A DNA stretch of 64,000 bases. Source: Dolomedes plantarius (Eukaryota > Arthropoda > Arachnida > Araneae > Dolomedidae). Of the stretch, positions 35,205-46,898 are shown piece after piece. Both the position numbers and the translations under genes were made by a program. Numbering within the stretch: position 1 is the first letter of the stretch; the number at the start of each line of letters is the position of its first letter. The notes below the pieces were generated by a model, which saw only the letters and a program-made list of their open reading frames with translations, ran no database searches and was not told where the DNA came from. The stretch lies in contig OU015492.1 of NCBI GenBank assembly GCA_907164885.2, positions 203,091,504 through 203,155,503 on the forward strand. Direction: 5' to 3'.

Positions 35205-37456
35205 GTGCTCGCGCCATATTCTTTCTAGAGAACATTCATCATTTCGGTTTTTAAAAAGAATATTAATAGTGGTTTTTTTCTTCGTAAAAAAAAACGTTAA
35301 TGGCATAAAGTGGACTTTCGAAAACTGGGGATACTTTTACATATATCTATAAATTTTTATCATATCATTCGGCATTTTCATTCCATTTTTTTTTTCTGTG
35401 GTTTGTACACGAGAGTAACTTACCTGAGTGAGACTTACAGCATAAACCTTTAAATCATGCTCTTAGCTCAAGTAGTAAAAGGCTGGTCCAAAGGAGAAAA
35501 AAACTTTTCCCTCGGGGGAAAGGGCTCAAACATAGTTTATGAGGTTAACTCGATGCCGGCGTCAGTTTGACCATGCTTAAGGCATCGATCGATGGTTCTC
35601 TCTAAATAGGTATCATTTATTCCGGAGTTCGACAGGTGGCGCTGCAAGCCAGGAGCGTGACCTGTGGTTGATTAATTACAGCTTACGTTTGAAAAGATCG
35701 GAAGTCCTCGTCTGCTGATGGTGGAGAGATGGGTTTCTTCGGAGTAAGGGAGAGAGAGAAGACAGGAGTTTTGCCGAAGAAATTCTTCGTCAGAGAGAGA
35801 TGTGATGAATAGATGGAAAGTGGTTGGTGCCCATGAATTTTCGGTTGAAGGGGAAAATATACGAGGCATGCACTTCTAAACCCCGACTGTTGTTCGGAAT
35901 CGAGCCCAGTTGGGTCGCAGGAAAATTGATTTTGAGATAGAAAGAGGGGAGAGACAGTTAGCGTTTCTTCCTGTACTTTCTATTAGCTAGCATGTTTCCA
36001 GCCAAGGGCTAGAAATATATTCTCAGAATTTCTCGAGCTAGAATTATGCCAATTGAACGGAAAGAGAAATCAAATTCCTCTATGAATGCCTTTGTTATAG
36101 TTCATAATTAGCTAGGCATGTCACTGGGAAACAATTTCCTTAAGCCAAGAAATGTTCAGGCAAAAGTCATTATTGAAATTAAAAGTTGAAGACAGTGACA
36201 GAAGAGTCAAATATAGAGGGGGGGCAAAGTAAAATAGATTAAAACTTTACACCTTATTATTAAAATACATATATACGGTTATAAAAAATAAACTTATGTT
36301 ATTTTAAGTTATATTATGCCCTATCACGTGTCACGTGTACGCGTTTCAAATGCATCGGATTCAAGATTCCCTTTCGCTATGCAAAAACATTGTGTAGGGT
36401 TGCTTTTGAATCGCAAAAGCAAACGTCTGGCATTGGTGTTTAAACGCACTTGCGTACCTGAAATTGGCGATTAATCGCTCCTGCGTATATGGAATGACAT
36501 TTATCGCGCTTGCGTTAACGAGTGTGAGGTTGCAATTTAGTATTTAGTTTTGTTAGGCTTTATGATTTTAAATGAAATTCTAATATTTTACGAGCGCTAG
36601 CTAGGTAGAAACAAAAAATTCAATTTTCTAGGCGGGGCAAGTGCCCTCCCTTGCCCCCCCCCTTCCGGCGCCACTGGTTAAAGAGCATTTCATGAGCACG
36701 TTTGTTTCCAACACTTCTGTTAGTTAGCATAATTATTAGAATGAACGCCTTTCTTATTTGGAATCTCAGAAATTATTTAGCGGTGGGGTAAGGTGGTTGG
36801 GAGAAGCGAAAGGAACGTATTATGAACACGCTCCCCCCTTGCACTTAAAGATTTTTTCTTGGCTTCTTATTGTGGGAACACTCTAACCAACAGTGTTCCG
36901 TATGAGGAGACAGAACAGTAACTACCATGCCGTGACCGAGGTTCTCACTGTATTGAATGTAATAACCAACACCAAAAAAGAAATTTATAGTCAAGAGTTT
37001 TTGCTTCAAAATAAAAACTTCATGACGTAAAAATTAAACTTCTCATTTCATTGTCCTTTCCTCATTCCTTTTCTGATTTTTTTACCTTTTCAATTCATGC
37101 AGTAACATGATCAGCGTTGATTTTCAAGTACTTTCCTTACCGGGACAACAGATTTTGTTTGCTGTAAAAGCATACTATTTTTGTTTTCGACCACTTTGTA
37201 AGCCTTGGCTGGCAAAACTTTGATGATTGATTGTTATGTGCTGTAAAGATATATGCATTTAACTGAATAAATATTTGGACTGTAAACACCTAGAAATTTA
37301 TACTAATTTTTTGGCCAAAGAACTTTCCGTTTTGTTGTTAAACAGATCTCTAGCACTGCGCATTAGAAGGGTTTTCCTATTCATGTGAATAAAAACATTA
37401 ATAATAAACTTTTCCTTAGGGGTGGGATAGCATGTATCCCATGAATGCAGGTCCAC

Positions 37457-37458
<2 letters not shown>

Positions 37459-37507
<49 letters not shown>
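37459..37507. repeat. AT microsatellite, second copy of 26983-27044
   Basis: Shorter than in copy A (about 49 versus 62 bases), as expected for a slippage-prone repeat read twice. Confidence 0.9.
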
Positions 37508-37509
<2 letters not shown>

Positions 37510-37868
37510 CCCCCTTAATGGCCGTTTTTACAAAGGGGGTATGAAATTGTCCGTTCTAAAGAGGGAATCGGATAAATGGGCCCCGTAAGCTAAAGGTTAA
37601 TATAAAGATAGAATTCGTAAAGCGCTTTTTCTACTATCTAGCTAGGTAGTCTTAAAATGGAGGCCGAATGTTAACAAAGTATGAGCTTTAAACTTTCGCC
37701 ACGACCCACATATTTTTTAATACTGCCTATTTTTGGGGAGTAAGTTTAATTTTCACGTGCTGAAATTTTAGATGTTATGTTCATTTATGACGAGCCTTAA
37801 GAACAGTATATGCCAGTTTGTTCCCTTAGATTGCAGCATAGTGTCATTTTCTTTCCTTTTATTTTTAA

Positions 37869-38421
37869 CTACAAGGTAACCCGTCATTTTGACGTCATAA
37901 TACTTATAATGACGTCATAATGGAAAAAGTATATGAAAGTTAAAAAATATCCCGAATTATCTAAATCCCATATTGCATTTAATCCACACCTTGTAAAAGC
38001 AAACCCTTTCATTATTTTTTATTTATTTAGTTTTTCATGCGATTGGAGTAGTAGACTGCCATCCAGTTTTTTACAGCTCACTACGCGATATGAATACTTG
38101 AGCTACTTGATTCATTCGCATTCAAGTTTGTTTACTTGAATTCGAACTTTCAGAATTCATCGCAAAAGTAAACAGATTTTTAAAACTGTTAAATGTACAG
38201 CTAAAAGCATCCGATTTTTTTTTAGTTCTGAATGTTTTATAGAAAATTAGGCTGAACAAATGTGATTTGATGGAGAAGATATTAGTTTTTAGGTAAGAAA
38301 AAATTCTGATCCACATCTAAATTGAAATTAAGCCTAACCGACATTTTGTTTACTGAGGGCTTCAATTGAAAGATGAGTACAGCCCGGAAGTTTTATACAG
38401 AGACAAGGGCTATTATATATA
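37869..38421 (-). mobile_element. Helitron family 2, second copy of 27410-27966
   Basis: This version follows the family consensus closely, for example GCTCACTACGCGATATGAAT where copy A has an extra base. The terminal CTAG is changed here too. Confidence 0.65.
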
Positions 38422-39035
38422 GTGAGGTATTCTGAAGTTTTTTACTTTCTTTGTATTACTTTATGTTGTCTTTATATTCTCGTTTCTTTCAAGAATGATT
38501 TTTTTTTTTAAATACCGAATTGTTTTTATGTCGATTCTGCTGGAGTGTTCAGTTTCGGCTCAACTCTTCAGATTTCTGATTTTGTATTCCTTGTTGGGTG
38601 AAAAAAAAAAAAAAAAAGGAATTACGGACAGTTTCGATTATACACAATAACGGGAAAATTTGTACCTCAAAGAAAGCTATTATATTCGATGCTATATAAC
38701 CCGTCTTAATAATGTTTATGAAAATATACGAATAATTACAATCAAGTGACTGGAATGCGACGTAGAGTAGCATGGGAATCCACCTTGTCTAGACAGAGAG
38801 GCTCTTACTCGGGAAATCGATTCAGGATCTGAATGTCTTCATGTGAATGGGCCTGAAATGTGCTGTAAACTAGAGGTCTTCAACCTTTCACGTTCGAAGG
38901 CCGCACCAATTAATTCGTAAAATTCCGCGGGCCACACATGGGTGAAATAAGTAGCATAGGCAGAGTGAAAATGTATTATTTGCAAATCAGCTTCAGCCTT
39001 TGAGATGATTGCTCGATTTGCTTTTTATAGTATGA

Positions 39036-39734
39036 CTAGCTGAAAACCCGCGCTTCGCTACGGAGTACATTCAAATTAAATACAACGGTCAACGTATGCA
39101 ATTTATGCCAAAAATAAATATATATATTTATAATAAATGCGATGATCAATGTATACAATTGATGTAAAATATATATCTATCTATATATATATATATTTAT
39201 AAAAAAATCGTAAAGGATATGCATTTTTTTTGGATAATATCCAATCGTCTGCTGCATTAGAAAGAGAAAAAAAATTTTCTTTGTCTATTTAGTTGTTACG
39301 CACGTGACGATAAATTTATGAAAGTACCAGAAAAAGAAATCACGTGATCAGCATTTAATAAATTAAATTCTAAAAAATTAATCTTTAAAAATTCACCAAA
39401 AATCAGGAAATGGGGGTAAAAATTCGAAAAAAAACTCATTTTGAAGGAATTTTATGATCTTTCTCGTGATATAAATTTTATAACCCTTAATGTATTATTT
39501 TAAATGCAAACGTAAAAAAAAGTTTAAAAAAACAGCTTAAAATTTAATTTAAAAAAATCTAAGAAGAATTTTGAAAAATCTTTCTTAGTGCACCCCTACA
39601 CTATTACAAGAATCGCCATGCAAAATTTCAGCCCTTTAGGTCCAGCGGTTTGGTCATGTGCGTTGTATGTCAGTCAGTCAGTCAGTCAGTCAGTGAATGA
39701 ATGAGTCAGTTACGGAACTGTTTATATATATAGA
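39036..39734 (-). mobile_element. non-autonomous Helitron, family 1, copy 2 (nested)
   Basis: On the minus strand it starts TCTATATATATAAACAG and ends GCGGGTTTTCAG-CTAG, between A and T. Six GTCA units lie near 39668-39694. It lies inside the hAT element. Confidence 0.85.
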
Positions 39735-40036
39735 TGATGAAGGATCAATTCCTTCAAAACACACCACTGAAGTTTTGGGTGAAGTGGGTGTTTTAAAAAG
39801 TATTTTGTACCTTTTTTATAACTATTATTAATTTTAAAAAATTTTATTTATTTTCTACAGACAACAAAAAATGGGAGTTGATTCAATGTATTTGTACTTT
39901 GTTGCATGAAACAGAATGAATGCAGGAGGATGAGATGCACGTGAGGTTCTGGAAAGAAAGTGACTTGGCATGCTGCTTTTTGTGTTTATATCTTTTTAAG
40001 ATTCAGAATACACTGACCAGTTTATTATTTTGTTAA

Positions 40037-40706
40037 GGGAACAAGGGATCTTCAATATCGTTGTTCTTTAATTTTCAATATTTTACTCTATATACCTCAT
40101 GAATATAATTAATATTCTTTTCTACTACATTGAAGATACTTAGAATTCACAAATAAGTATTTCGTGGAGGAATTAGACCTGTTTATCAAAAAATTCTTCA
40201 AAAATGCTAGAATTTTTCAAAAGGCTCCATGCGTATTCATTTTCTTCTCATATCTTCCAAATTTCTCAGAATTGTTAATTCAAGTGTGTGTCACAAAGTT
40301 GTGCATAATTCTTTGAAATCACAAATATTTTTCAAATTCAGAGATCATAAAATAAGGTAAAAACATGAAAAAAAACATAAAAATAACAGGCTGAATAGAA
40401 AAAAATTATTTAAGACTTTAGATTCCTACAAAAAAAAAATTAAATGCACATTTCTTTTTGTATACATATTGTAAATTTTATAATAAAAATCTAAAGACTT
40501 TAATTATATAGAATGCGCACTGAGCATTTTAAATAACCTTAGCAATTTTGAAAAATTTTGAAAAACAATCATTATTCCGCAAAAAAAATTCTTATTTTGA
40601 ATTCTAAGGGTTTTCAATGTAGTAAAAAAGAATTATTATTCTCATTTCGTATATAGAGTTAAAAATTGAATATTAGAAAATTCTAGTTTCAAAGTCCCTT
40701 GTCCCC
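40037..40706. mobile_element. TTAA-target MITE, copy B (nested)
   Basis: TTAA flanks both sides (40033-40036 and 40707-40710). Ends are GGGAACAAGGGATCTT and AAAGTCCCTTGTCCCC. The uninterrupted hAT relative at 56.2 kb reads TTTTGATAAGCCTATG where this copy reads TTTTGTTAA-insert-GCCTGTG, which shows the empty site. Confidence 0.9.
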
Positions 40707-40863
40707 TTAAGCCTGTGTGCCATTGGCTACTTTTCCCGGGCACTCTTGTTGTTTGAGAGATTTGCCGTTCTAAGTGTTTTTTTTTTTAATTTATATCAAA
40801 CTTTCGTTTTGCTTGATCGAAATGTTTCGACGGTCCACGGGTTGAAGACCCCCTACTGTAAAC

Positions 40864-41611
40864 TATATCAAAACATCTGTATCGGTAGTCGAACTGTATG
40901 GACTCAGGAAATCGTCAGACAGACTTGTTTCATGAAATACAAAATTTGATTTTTTTTTTGCCTTAGAAACTGCATATTCTATAACTGGACAATATATAAA
41001 CCATGGGGGATAAATTATCCTTCTCATAATAAGCGCCAATTGTTGTCTTTCAGGCTGATATGTACTAAGAAAAAAATCGTATTTCCCTTTTCCTCTTCTT
41101 GCAGACTCTTGTGGTGGGAGGAGTCCAGTTGACAGTTCGAGAATTCCACTCCCCTTAGGATTGACATTTTGAGGGATTGTAATGGCTCTCTCTATAAGGG
41201 GGGGGGGTTAAGAGCTGCCCCCAAATTTTTATTTAAAATATATTTTTGTCAACTATTTACAGGTACATAAATGCTGATAATCAAATAAAATTGGTATTGT
41301 CAGATAGCCTGAACTTTTCTGCAAAGCCCTACAGGATTCATTTTATAAATTTCGTCCACTGAAGGAATTTATGAGCTTTTAAAACAACTATACCAGTTTT
41401 TTCCCCGAATAATTTAAATTTTAAAATATTAATTGCTTTAAAAAAACAAAAAAAAATGTACACAAATGTAAAATTTCTTCTCTGTGACTGAGTACAATTT
41501 TTTTTTAAAAATCTTTGAATCCAAGTCCGCAAACCGTGGACAAAGTTTCTCCATAGGTTACGTTGAGGTGAGGAATCCAATGGGGTTAGTACATAGCAGC
41601 CTTAAGAAGGC
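40864..41611. other. no recognisable gene
   Basis: AT-rich sequence with a G run near 41200. Nothing identified. Confidence 0.45.
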
Positions 41612-42401
41612 GAGCATTTCAGACTCCCAAAAAGCACACATCAGGCCCGACCTGGCCGAAGCCCACTGGGTTATTCCTGATGGTGCGGATAGACCCGCAG
41701 CAGGCAACTACTCCGCGCACGAACCGGACAAGGTCCCACACACACAACCCACACGACCCACACAACAAGACATTCCGCACGGTCGGGCTCCAAGCAGAAC
41801 AGACGGGTGTGCCAGAAGAAAAATAACTTTTAATTTGGAAGACAAAAAGCTCTGCCGGAGGACACTCGAACCCACCTACCAACGGGACATTAGTAGAAGG
41901 AGGTGGCGAAAGAAGAAGACAGGTCCCAAACGAAACGGACAGCACAGAGTTAGTGGCTGTGAGCGATTACGCGAAGACAAGTTACCTGAATTAATTTTTT
42001 AGCAATTACAGGCACTGACTAAGAATAAAAATTAAAAAAAGACCGGCATCGATACAAATCCCAGATAGGAGACGACCTGGCCTAAATTGGGAGTGGTCGA
42101 TTTTTGAGAGGGAACAGTCGCAACCCTGGGCGTCAGAACCAGCAACTTGGTAAAAACCTCATCGTTGCTGTGCAACCCACCCTGCGGAACCTTCGTGAGC
42201 CGGCCGTGTCCTGTATTCGCCAAAGGCACCACCCCAATGACGAGGACCGTGACCTCTAGGGTTGGACCATCTCAAGGAAGGCCCGCTAACCTAGAAAGGC
42301 TGCAGAGTCGATAGGTCAGGAATCCTAAGACAAGACCAAATCTCCTGACTTGCGCAAGTCTGCCATTTCGCTCATAATAGCAGAAGAGCATTTCAGACTC
42401 C
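41612..42401. mobile_element. GC-rich 758-bp insert between 16-bp direct repeats
   Basis: GAGCATTTCAGACTCC occurs at 41612-41627 and again at 42386-42401 without mismatch. The 758 bases between are clearly more GC-rich than both flanks. A B-box-like GGTGGGTTCGAGTGTCC is on the minus strand near 41867-41883. The long frames here (41484-42002 plus strand, 172 codons; 41619-41945 minus strand) show no domain I recognise. No poly(A) tail is evident in either orientation. A retroposed sequence or SINE with target-site duplication is the simplest reading; its identity is unknown. Confidence 0.55.
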
Positions 42402-42567
42402 ACCACTACCAAATACTTTTAACTGGTCTCAAGCTTCTTACATTGCGTTCAGAGTTAAGAGGTAGGTAAATCCACCACCAATCTTACCATTAACCTTAGT
42501 ATTGTATTTGCCGATGTCCTACTTATGCCAACGGTCGGGCGCTGGCACTCGGTACCCACAGTCTGTG

Positions 42568-43010
42568 GGGATGCCAAATCGAATTGAGTGTACTTTGATA
42601 AATATAGGACTAAGATTTATATTTAATATTTGTGTGTATGGATATTTTTTCTGGATCAAGTCATCTCTGCCTACTTATTATTATCTATGTCAATATTTGT
42701 AAAACTTCACAGTAAAGAAAAGCATTTCGTTTCGCTCTCAGCGTTTTGCCGATAATAATTATTATATAAAGTTATTAAATCTGTGGAGTTAAAAGAAGTC
42801 TTTAATACTTGTAATTGGGTCTTTTCCTTATGCAATTCTGTCGGCCGAATGCCTAGCGCGCTTGCAGAGCGGGAGTCTGTGGGTTCGAGTCCCGCTATTG
42901 TATGGATGTTTATAGCCGTTTGGAATCGGTTTTAAGTAGTAGGTTCCGGTCTAATTAGCCCTCGAGTAGCAAAATGTGACTATAGGCACTCCCAACCAAC
43001 CAACCAACCT
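42568..43010 (+). repeat. 440-bp repeat unit ending in a tRNA-headed SINE
   Basis: The sequence from GGGGATGCCAAATCG to the tail matches 55,109-55,890 with the MITE there removed. The tRNA-like part starts near 42841 (GGCCGAATGCCTAGCGCG as A box, GGGTTCGAGTCCCGC as B box) and ends in a CAAC repeat. The roughly 270 bases upstream of the SINE are shared as well, so the SINE lies inside a larger repeat. Confidence 0.75.
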
Positions 43011-43911
43011 AGTTATGCAACATTGTCGCCCATTATGCTTAGTATGGTAATATGACAATGAGCAACTAACGAGGAAAATTCTGATTTAAATTGTTATTAT
43101 ATAAATACTTCTACTGAAGAATATCTTGTGGACAAAGTTTAGCATTTGATTTATTGGAGTCTAGGTGTAACAAGTCTAAGGCCACAAAATATTCCTTTTC
43201 AGATTCCAAATTTCTTCATGATTGCTATAGCCATGCAATTTAACACTTATAATGACTACAGAATTATTATTTGTTGATTTTGAAGATAATTTTCTAGTAG
43301 TGTCGGAATTTCAATTTTTTAAAGTTAAAACCATTTTTAGTTTTTTTTTCTTCTCCGCTTAAACTTCTTTCGTTAAGCGTGACAGTAATTAGTATAAAAT
43401 CATTGTTACGACGTCACATTTTAATATTTTTCTCTTAAACATTAATACTATCCTACTTTCCACGACACTTTTTTTTTTTTGTCAGTTATTGTAAGTTAAA
43501 AATTTACCAGGAAACATAAAACGAAAAAAAAATACTATATCATTAATGTTCTCCATACTAAGTCATATTTAATGAGGAGTGCGTCCGTATTGGATTCTAC
43601 CATCTACAAAGATCTCGTGATAGTGTCCACTTAGCGTAGAGGTGAAATGTATTCTTGAATGACTTGTGAGAATATAAAACTGGAAGAAAGATTGTTAAAT
43701 ACTAATGCTTTAAATATGTTTTTGTTTTAAGCTACCCGTTCAAATACAAGAAATCCAATTTAAGCTTATTTTAAAATTGGAAACCTCCTCGCCTTATAAG
43801 TTTTGAATAGGGAAGCTACCTCTGAAACTAGTTGGAAACATTTAATTTTTTCCTCACAAAGGACAAAAAAGGACACACTGTTAAAGAATAATAGAATGAA
43901 GAGTAAAGAAA
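43011..43911. other. no recognisable gene
   Basis: AT-rich sequence, nothing identified. Confidence 0.45.
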
Positions 43912-45000
43912 AAATTCAGGTAGTCTCTTCTAACGAAAACTACCGAGGGTTATTAACGTAGGATAACTTATCTCTGCTTACCTTTTGTATGTATAGACTA
44001 GCTGAAAACCCGCGCTTCGCTACCGGAGTCCATTCAAATTAAATACACGGTCAACGTATGCAATTTATGCCAAAAAATAATATATATATTTATAATAAAT
44101 GCGATGATTAATGTATACAATTGATGTAAAATATATATCTATCTATCTATCTATATATATATATATATATAATATATATATATATTATTTATAAAAAAAT
44201 CGTAAGGGATATGCATTTTTTTGGATAATATCCAATCGTCTCCTGCATTAGAAAGAGAAAAAAATAATTTTTTTGTCTATTTAGTTGTTACGCACGTGAC
44301 GATAAATTTATTGAAAGTACCAGAAAAAGAAATCACGTGATCAGCATTTAATAAATTAAATTCTAAAAATGAATCTTTAAAAATTCACCAAAAATCAGGA
44401 AATGGAGGTAAAAATTAGAAAAAAATTTCATTTTGAAGGAATTTTTATGATCTTTCTCGTGATATAAATTTTATAACCCTCAATGTATTATTTTAAATGC
44501 AAACGTAAAAAAAGTTTAAAAACAGCTTAATAATTTAATTTTAAAAAATCTAAGAAGAATTTTTGAAAAATCTTTCTTAGTGCACCCCTACACTATTAGA
44601 AGAATCGCCATGCAAAATTTCAGCCCTTTAGGTCCAGCGGTTTGGTCTGTGCGTGGTATGGCAGTCAGCCCGGTCAGTCAGTGAATGAATGCAGTCAGTT
44701 ACGGAAATGTTATATATATATATATAGAGATGTATGTGTTATGTAATATATGTATTAATAATATGTACGTGGTTTGTAGGGTGTGGTGTGGTGTATGAGA
44801 GAGAGAGAGACAGAGAGAGTCGGTCAAAATTTTGACGCATTTTGGTACTTTTCTGTGTAACTGGTTTACATGCTTGCCCAAGCGATACAGACTGGGTTTG
44901 GCGCGCTGCCAAATTATAACTCGCGACGTCGAACAGTTTTAGCTGTCTGAAATTTTTGTGTCCGGAGGACCGTTATGGAGGAACGTAATCCCACGTTTAA
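43912..45000 (-). mobile_element. TTAACG-ended MITE, copy 2, split by a Helitron
   Basis: The left part (43912-43997) holds TCAGGTAGTCTCTTCTAACG and TTAACGTAGGATAAC. The right part (44729-45000) holds TCAAAATTTTGACGC, GGCGCGCTGCC and the closing ACGTAATCCCACGTTTAA. A family 1 Helitron occupies 43998-44728. GA and CAGAG microsatellites are near 44798-44820. Confidence 0.7.
43998..44728 (-). mobile_element. non-autonomous Helitron, family 1, copy 3 (nested)
   Basis: Begins (plus) CTAGCTGAAAACCCGCGC and ends TATATATATATATAGA. TATC and AT repeats near 44137-44190 explain its extra length. It is inserted in a TTAACG MITE. Confidence 0.85.
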
Positions 45001-45588
45001 AACAATGAATTATTTATTTCCTGAAGGATGTCGAGTGTTAGTGAAATACCTGTTGAGGATCCTGATTTAATTTTCGCATTGGTGGTAATGCTTAGGTCAC
45101 CTGATCACATTTTACGAGGGTTTGATAATGGTACTAATGAACGATTTCAAACTTAATGGACGTGTAACTAAGAATGGAATACACAAAGAAGGAATGTCCC
45201 CAATGCGAAAGCATTGAACGAAGTTTCCTTGTTCGAAAAAACATCTTACCAGGTCTGATCGCTGAATTTGCCCATCGGTATTTTGTTGTGAAAAAATAAC
45301 GTCTATACACGAAAAATACGACTTGTGAATGATTTACCTTAGATATCAAGGGAAACCCTAATAACTGAAAAAAAAAAACCAGCAAATGTTAACACGTCCA
45401 CACTTGCCTGCGGTTTTCCACTTTTCGCCCCCTGGCATGAGAGATTTTATTTTTTTGCATTTGTAACTTTTTTGTCGAAGGCGATGGCATCTACAGCTGC
45501 AAATTTTAACGAACAGATAACGTCTTTTGGTTCCGACACTATGCTTGCCACCCTTAAAAAATTGGGATTTAAAGAGCTTTTATCTTGA
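45001..45588. other. no recognisable gene
   Basis: The minus-strand frame 45134-45385 has no recognised motif. Confidence 0.45.
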
Positions 45589-45769
45589 ATCTACTATATT
45601 CCTCTACTTACGACCGAGACATTTGTCGTAAGTCGAGTTTCAAACTTTTTTTCTTTTTGTATATGCACATACATATATTTTTTACTGTCACACGTAAATT
45701 AAAATGCATTGTATTTAAAAGATATAAATTATTCTTCGTCATCACTATACTTATTATGTTAGTACAATC

Positions 45770-45970
45770 CATTGGTTCAGAATTGGCGACAGAAGATGCG
45801 TTGAAAGTTTTTTTAACAAAATTATCCAAGGTAGTTTGAACAGTTTACGTCTTTTCCTTGTATATTGTCTGGTAGCAAGCCAGATTTTCCTGAATACGGC
45901 GATTTGCACTTCTGAATCTTTCTTCATTTGGATCCATTGCTTCTAATTGTTGTAGTCCTTTATTAATACA
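45770..45970 (-). pseudogene. Tigger-like transposase C-terminal remnant
   Basis: Minus-strand translation shows LQQLEAMDPNEERF, then ENLACYQTIYKEKT, an in-frame TAA, and TVQTTLDNFVKKT. The pairing of LACYxxIYxEK with xxQTTLDxFxKK is typical of the C-terminal tail of Tigger/jerky-type transposases. The reading frame is cut by the Helitron just upstream (45972). It is not functional. Confidence 0.75.
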
Positions 45971-45971
45971 A

Positions 45972-46625
45972 CTAGCTGAAACCCGCGCTTCGCTGGAGTA
46001 CATTCAAATTAAATACAACGGTCAATGTATGCAATTAATGCAAAAAAAATATATATATATATATATATTTATAATAAATGCGACGATCAATGTATACAAT
46101 TGATGTAGAAAAAATATATATATTTAGAAAAAAATCGTAAGGGATAATTTTTTAGATAATATCCAATCGTCTGCTGCATTAGAAAGAAAACTTTTTTTTT
46201 GTCTATTTAGTTGTTACGCACGTGACGATAAATTTTTTAAAGTACCAGAAAAAAAAATCACGTGATCAGCATTTAATAAATTAAATTCTAAAAATGAATC
46301 TTTAAAAATTCCCCAAAAATCAGAAAATCAAGCTAAGCTTCGAAAAAGATATCATTTTAAAGGAATTTTTATGATCTTTCTCGTGATATAAATTTTATAA
46401 CCCTCAAATTATTATTTTAAATGCAAACTTAAAAAAAGTTACAAAAACAACTTAAAATTTAATTTAAAAAAATCTAAGAAGAATTTTTCAAAAATCTTTC
46501 TTAGTGCACCCCTACACCATAAAAGAATCGCCATGCAAAATTTCAGCCCATTAGGTCCAGCGGTTTGGTCTGTGCGTTGTATGTCAGTCAGTGAGTCAGT
46601 TACGGAACTGTTTTATATATATAGA
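45972..46625 (-). mobile_element. non-autonomous Helitron, family 1, copy 4 (nested)
   Basis: On the minus strand it starts TCTATATATATAAAACAG and ends with CTAG at plus 45972. It has fewer GTCA repeats than copies 1 and 2. It lies inside the Tigger transposase remnant. Confidence 0.85.
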
Positions 46626-46898
46626 TGAAAAGCTGAAGCCATTTCTGAAGCCAATGAAGAACAGTGACACTGATTATTTGATTTATCGTGTGGATATCGA
46701 AACTATTGCATCATACATTTTTATTATTACGTCATAAATTTTTGCAGGATTGCAGAATATTGCATCATATTTTTTAATAACGATGTAATATATATAGGTA
46801 TGTACTGTACATTCAAGGGACAGCATTTTTGGAGGAAAAATTTAACTTAAAAATATCGATCGTAAGTGCGAGCGGTCGTTAATCGAGGAGTATCTGTA

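Larger units (their letters stand above)
28151..38509 (+). repeat. copy B of the 10.4-kb direct duplication
   Basis: It repeats 17,661-28,050. Indels relative to copy A are dense from about 29.6 to 36 kb and sparse near its end, while copy A is worst in its last 650 bases. In the family 2 Helitron at its end, copy B agrees with the independent family member at 9.1-9.8 kb where copy A does not. The stretches between the entries listed for this copy hold the same unassigned sequence as copy A. Confidence 0.97.
38871..40855. mobile_element. hAT element carrying two nested insertions
   Basis: Inverted ends TAGAGGTCTTCAACC and GGTTGAAGACCCCCTA are flanked by a perfect 8-bp duplication, CTGTAAAC (38863-38870 and 40856-40863). 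A Helitron (39036-39734) and a TTAA MITE (40037-40706) sit inside. Without them about 610 bp remain, longer than the 380-bp relative at 56,034. No transposase frame is seen, so it is non-autonomous. Confidence 0.9.
45591..46896 (-). mobile_element. Tigger/pogo-type element remnant split by a Helitron
   Basis: The right end reads CGTTAATCGAGGAGTATCTG and the left end CTATATTCCTCTACTTACG, imperfect inverts. TA flanks both (45589-45590 and 46897-46898). The interior encodes a Tigger-like transposase C-terminus (45770-45970). A Helitron fills 45972-46625. Without it only about 650 bp remain, so most of the transposase gene is deleted. Confidence 0.75.

Noticed and set aside
41484..42002. 172-codon frame rich in R, K and P
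   Set aside because: It straddles the left 16-bp repeat and GC-rich insert. Composition explains its length, and no domain is recognised.
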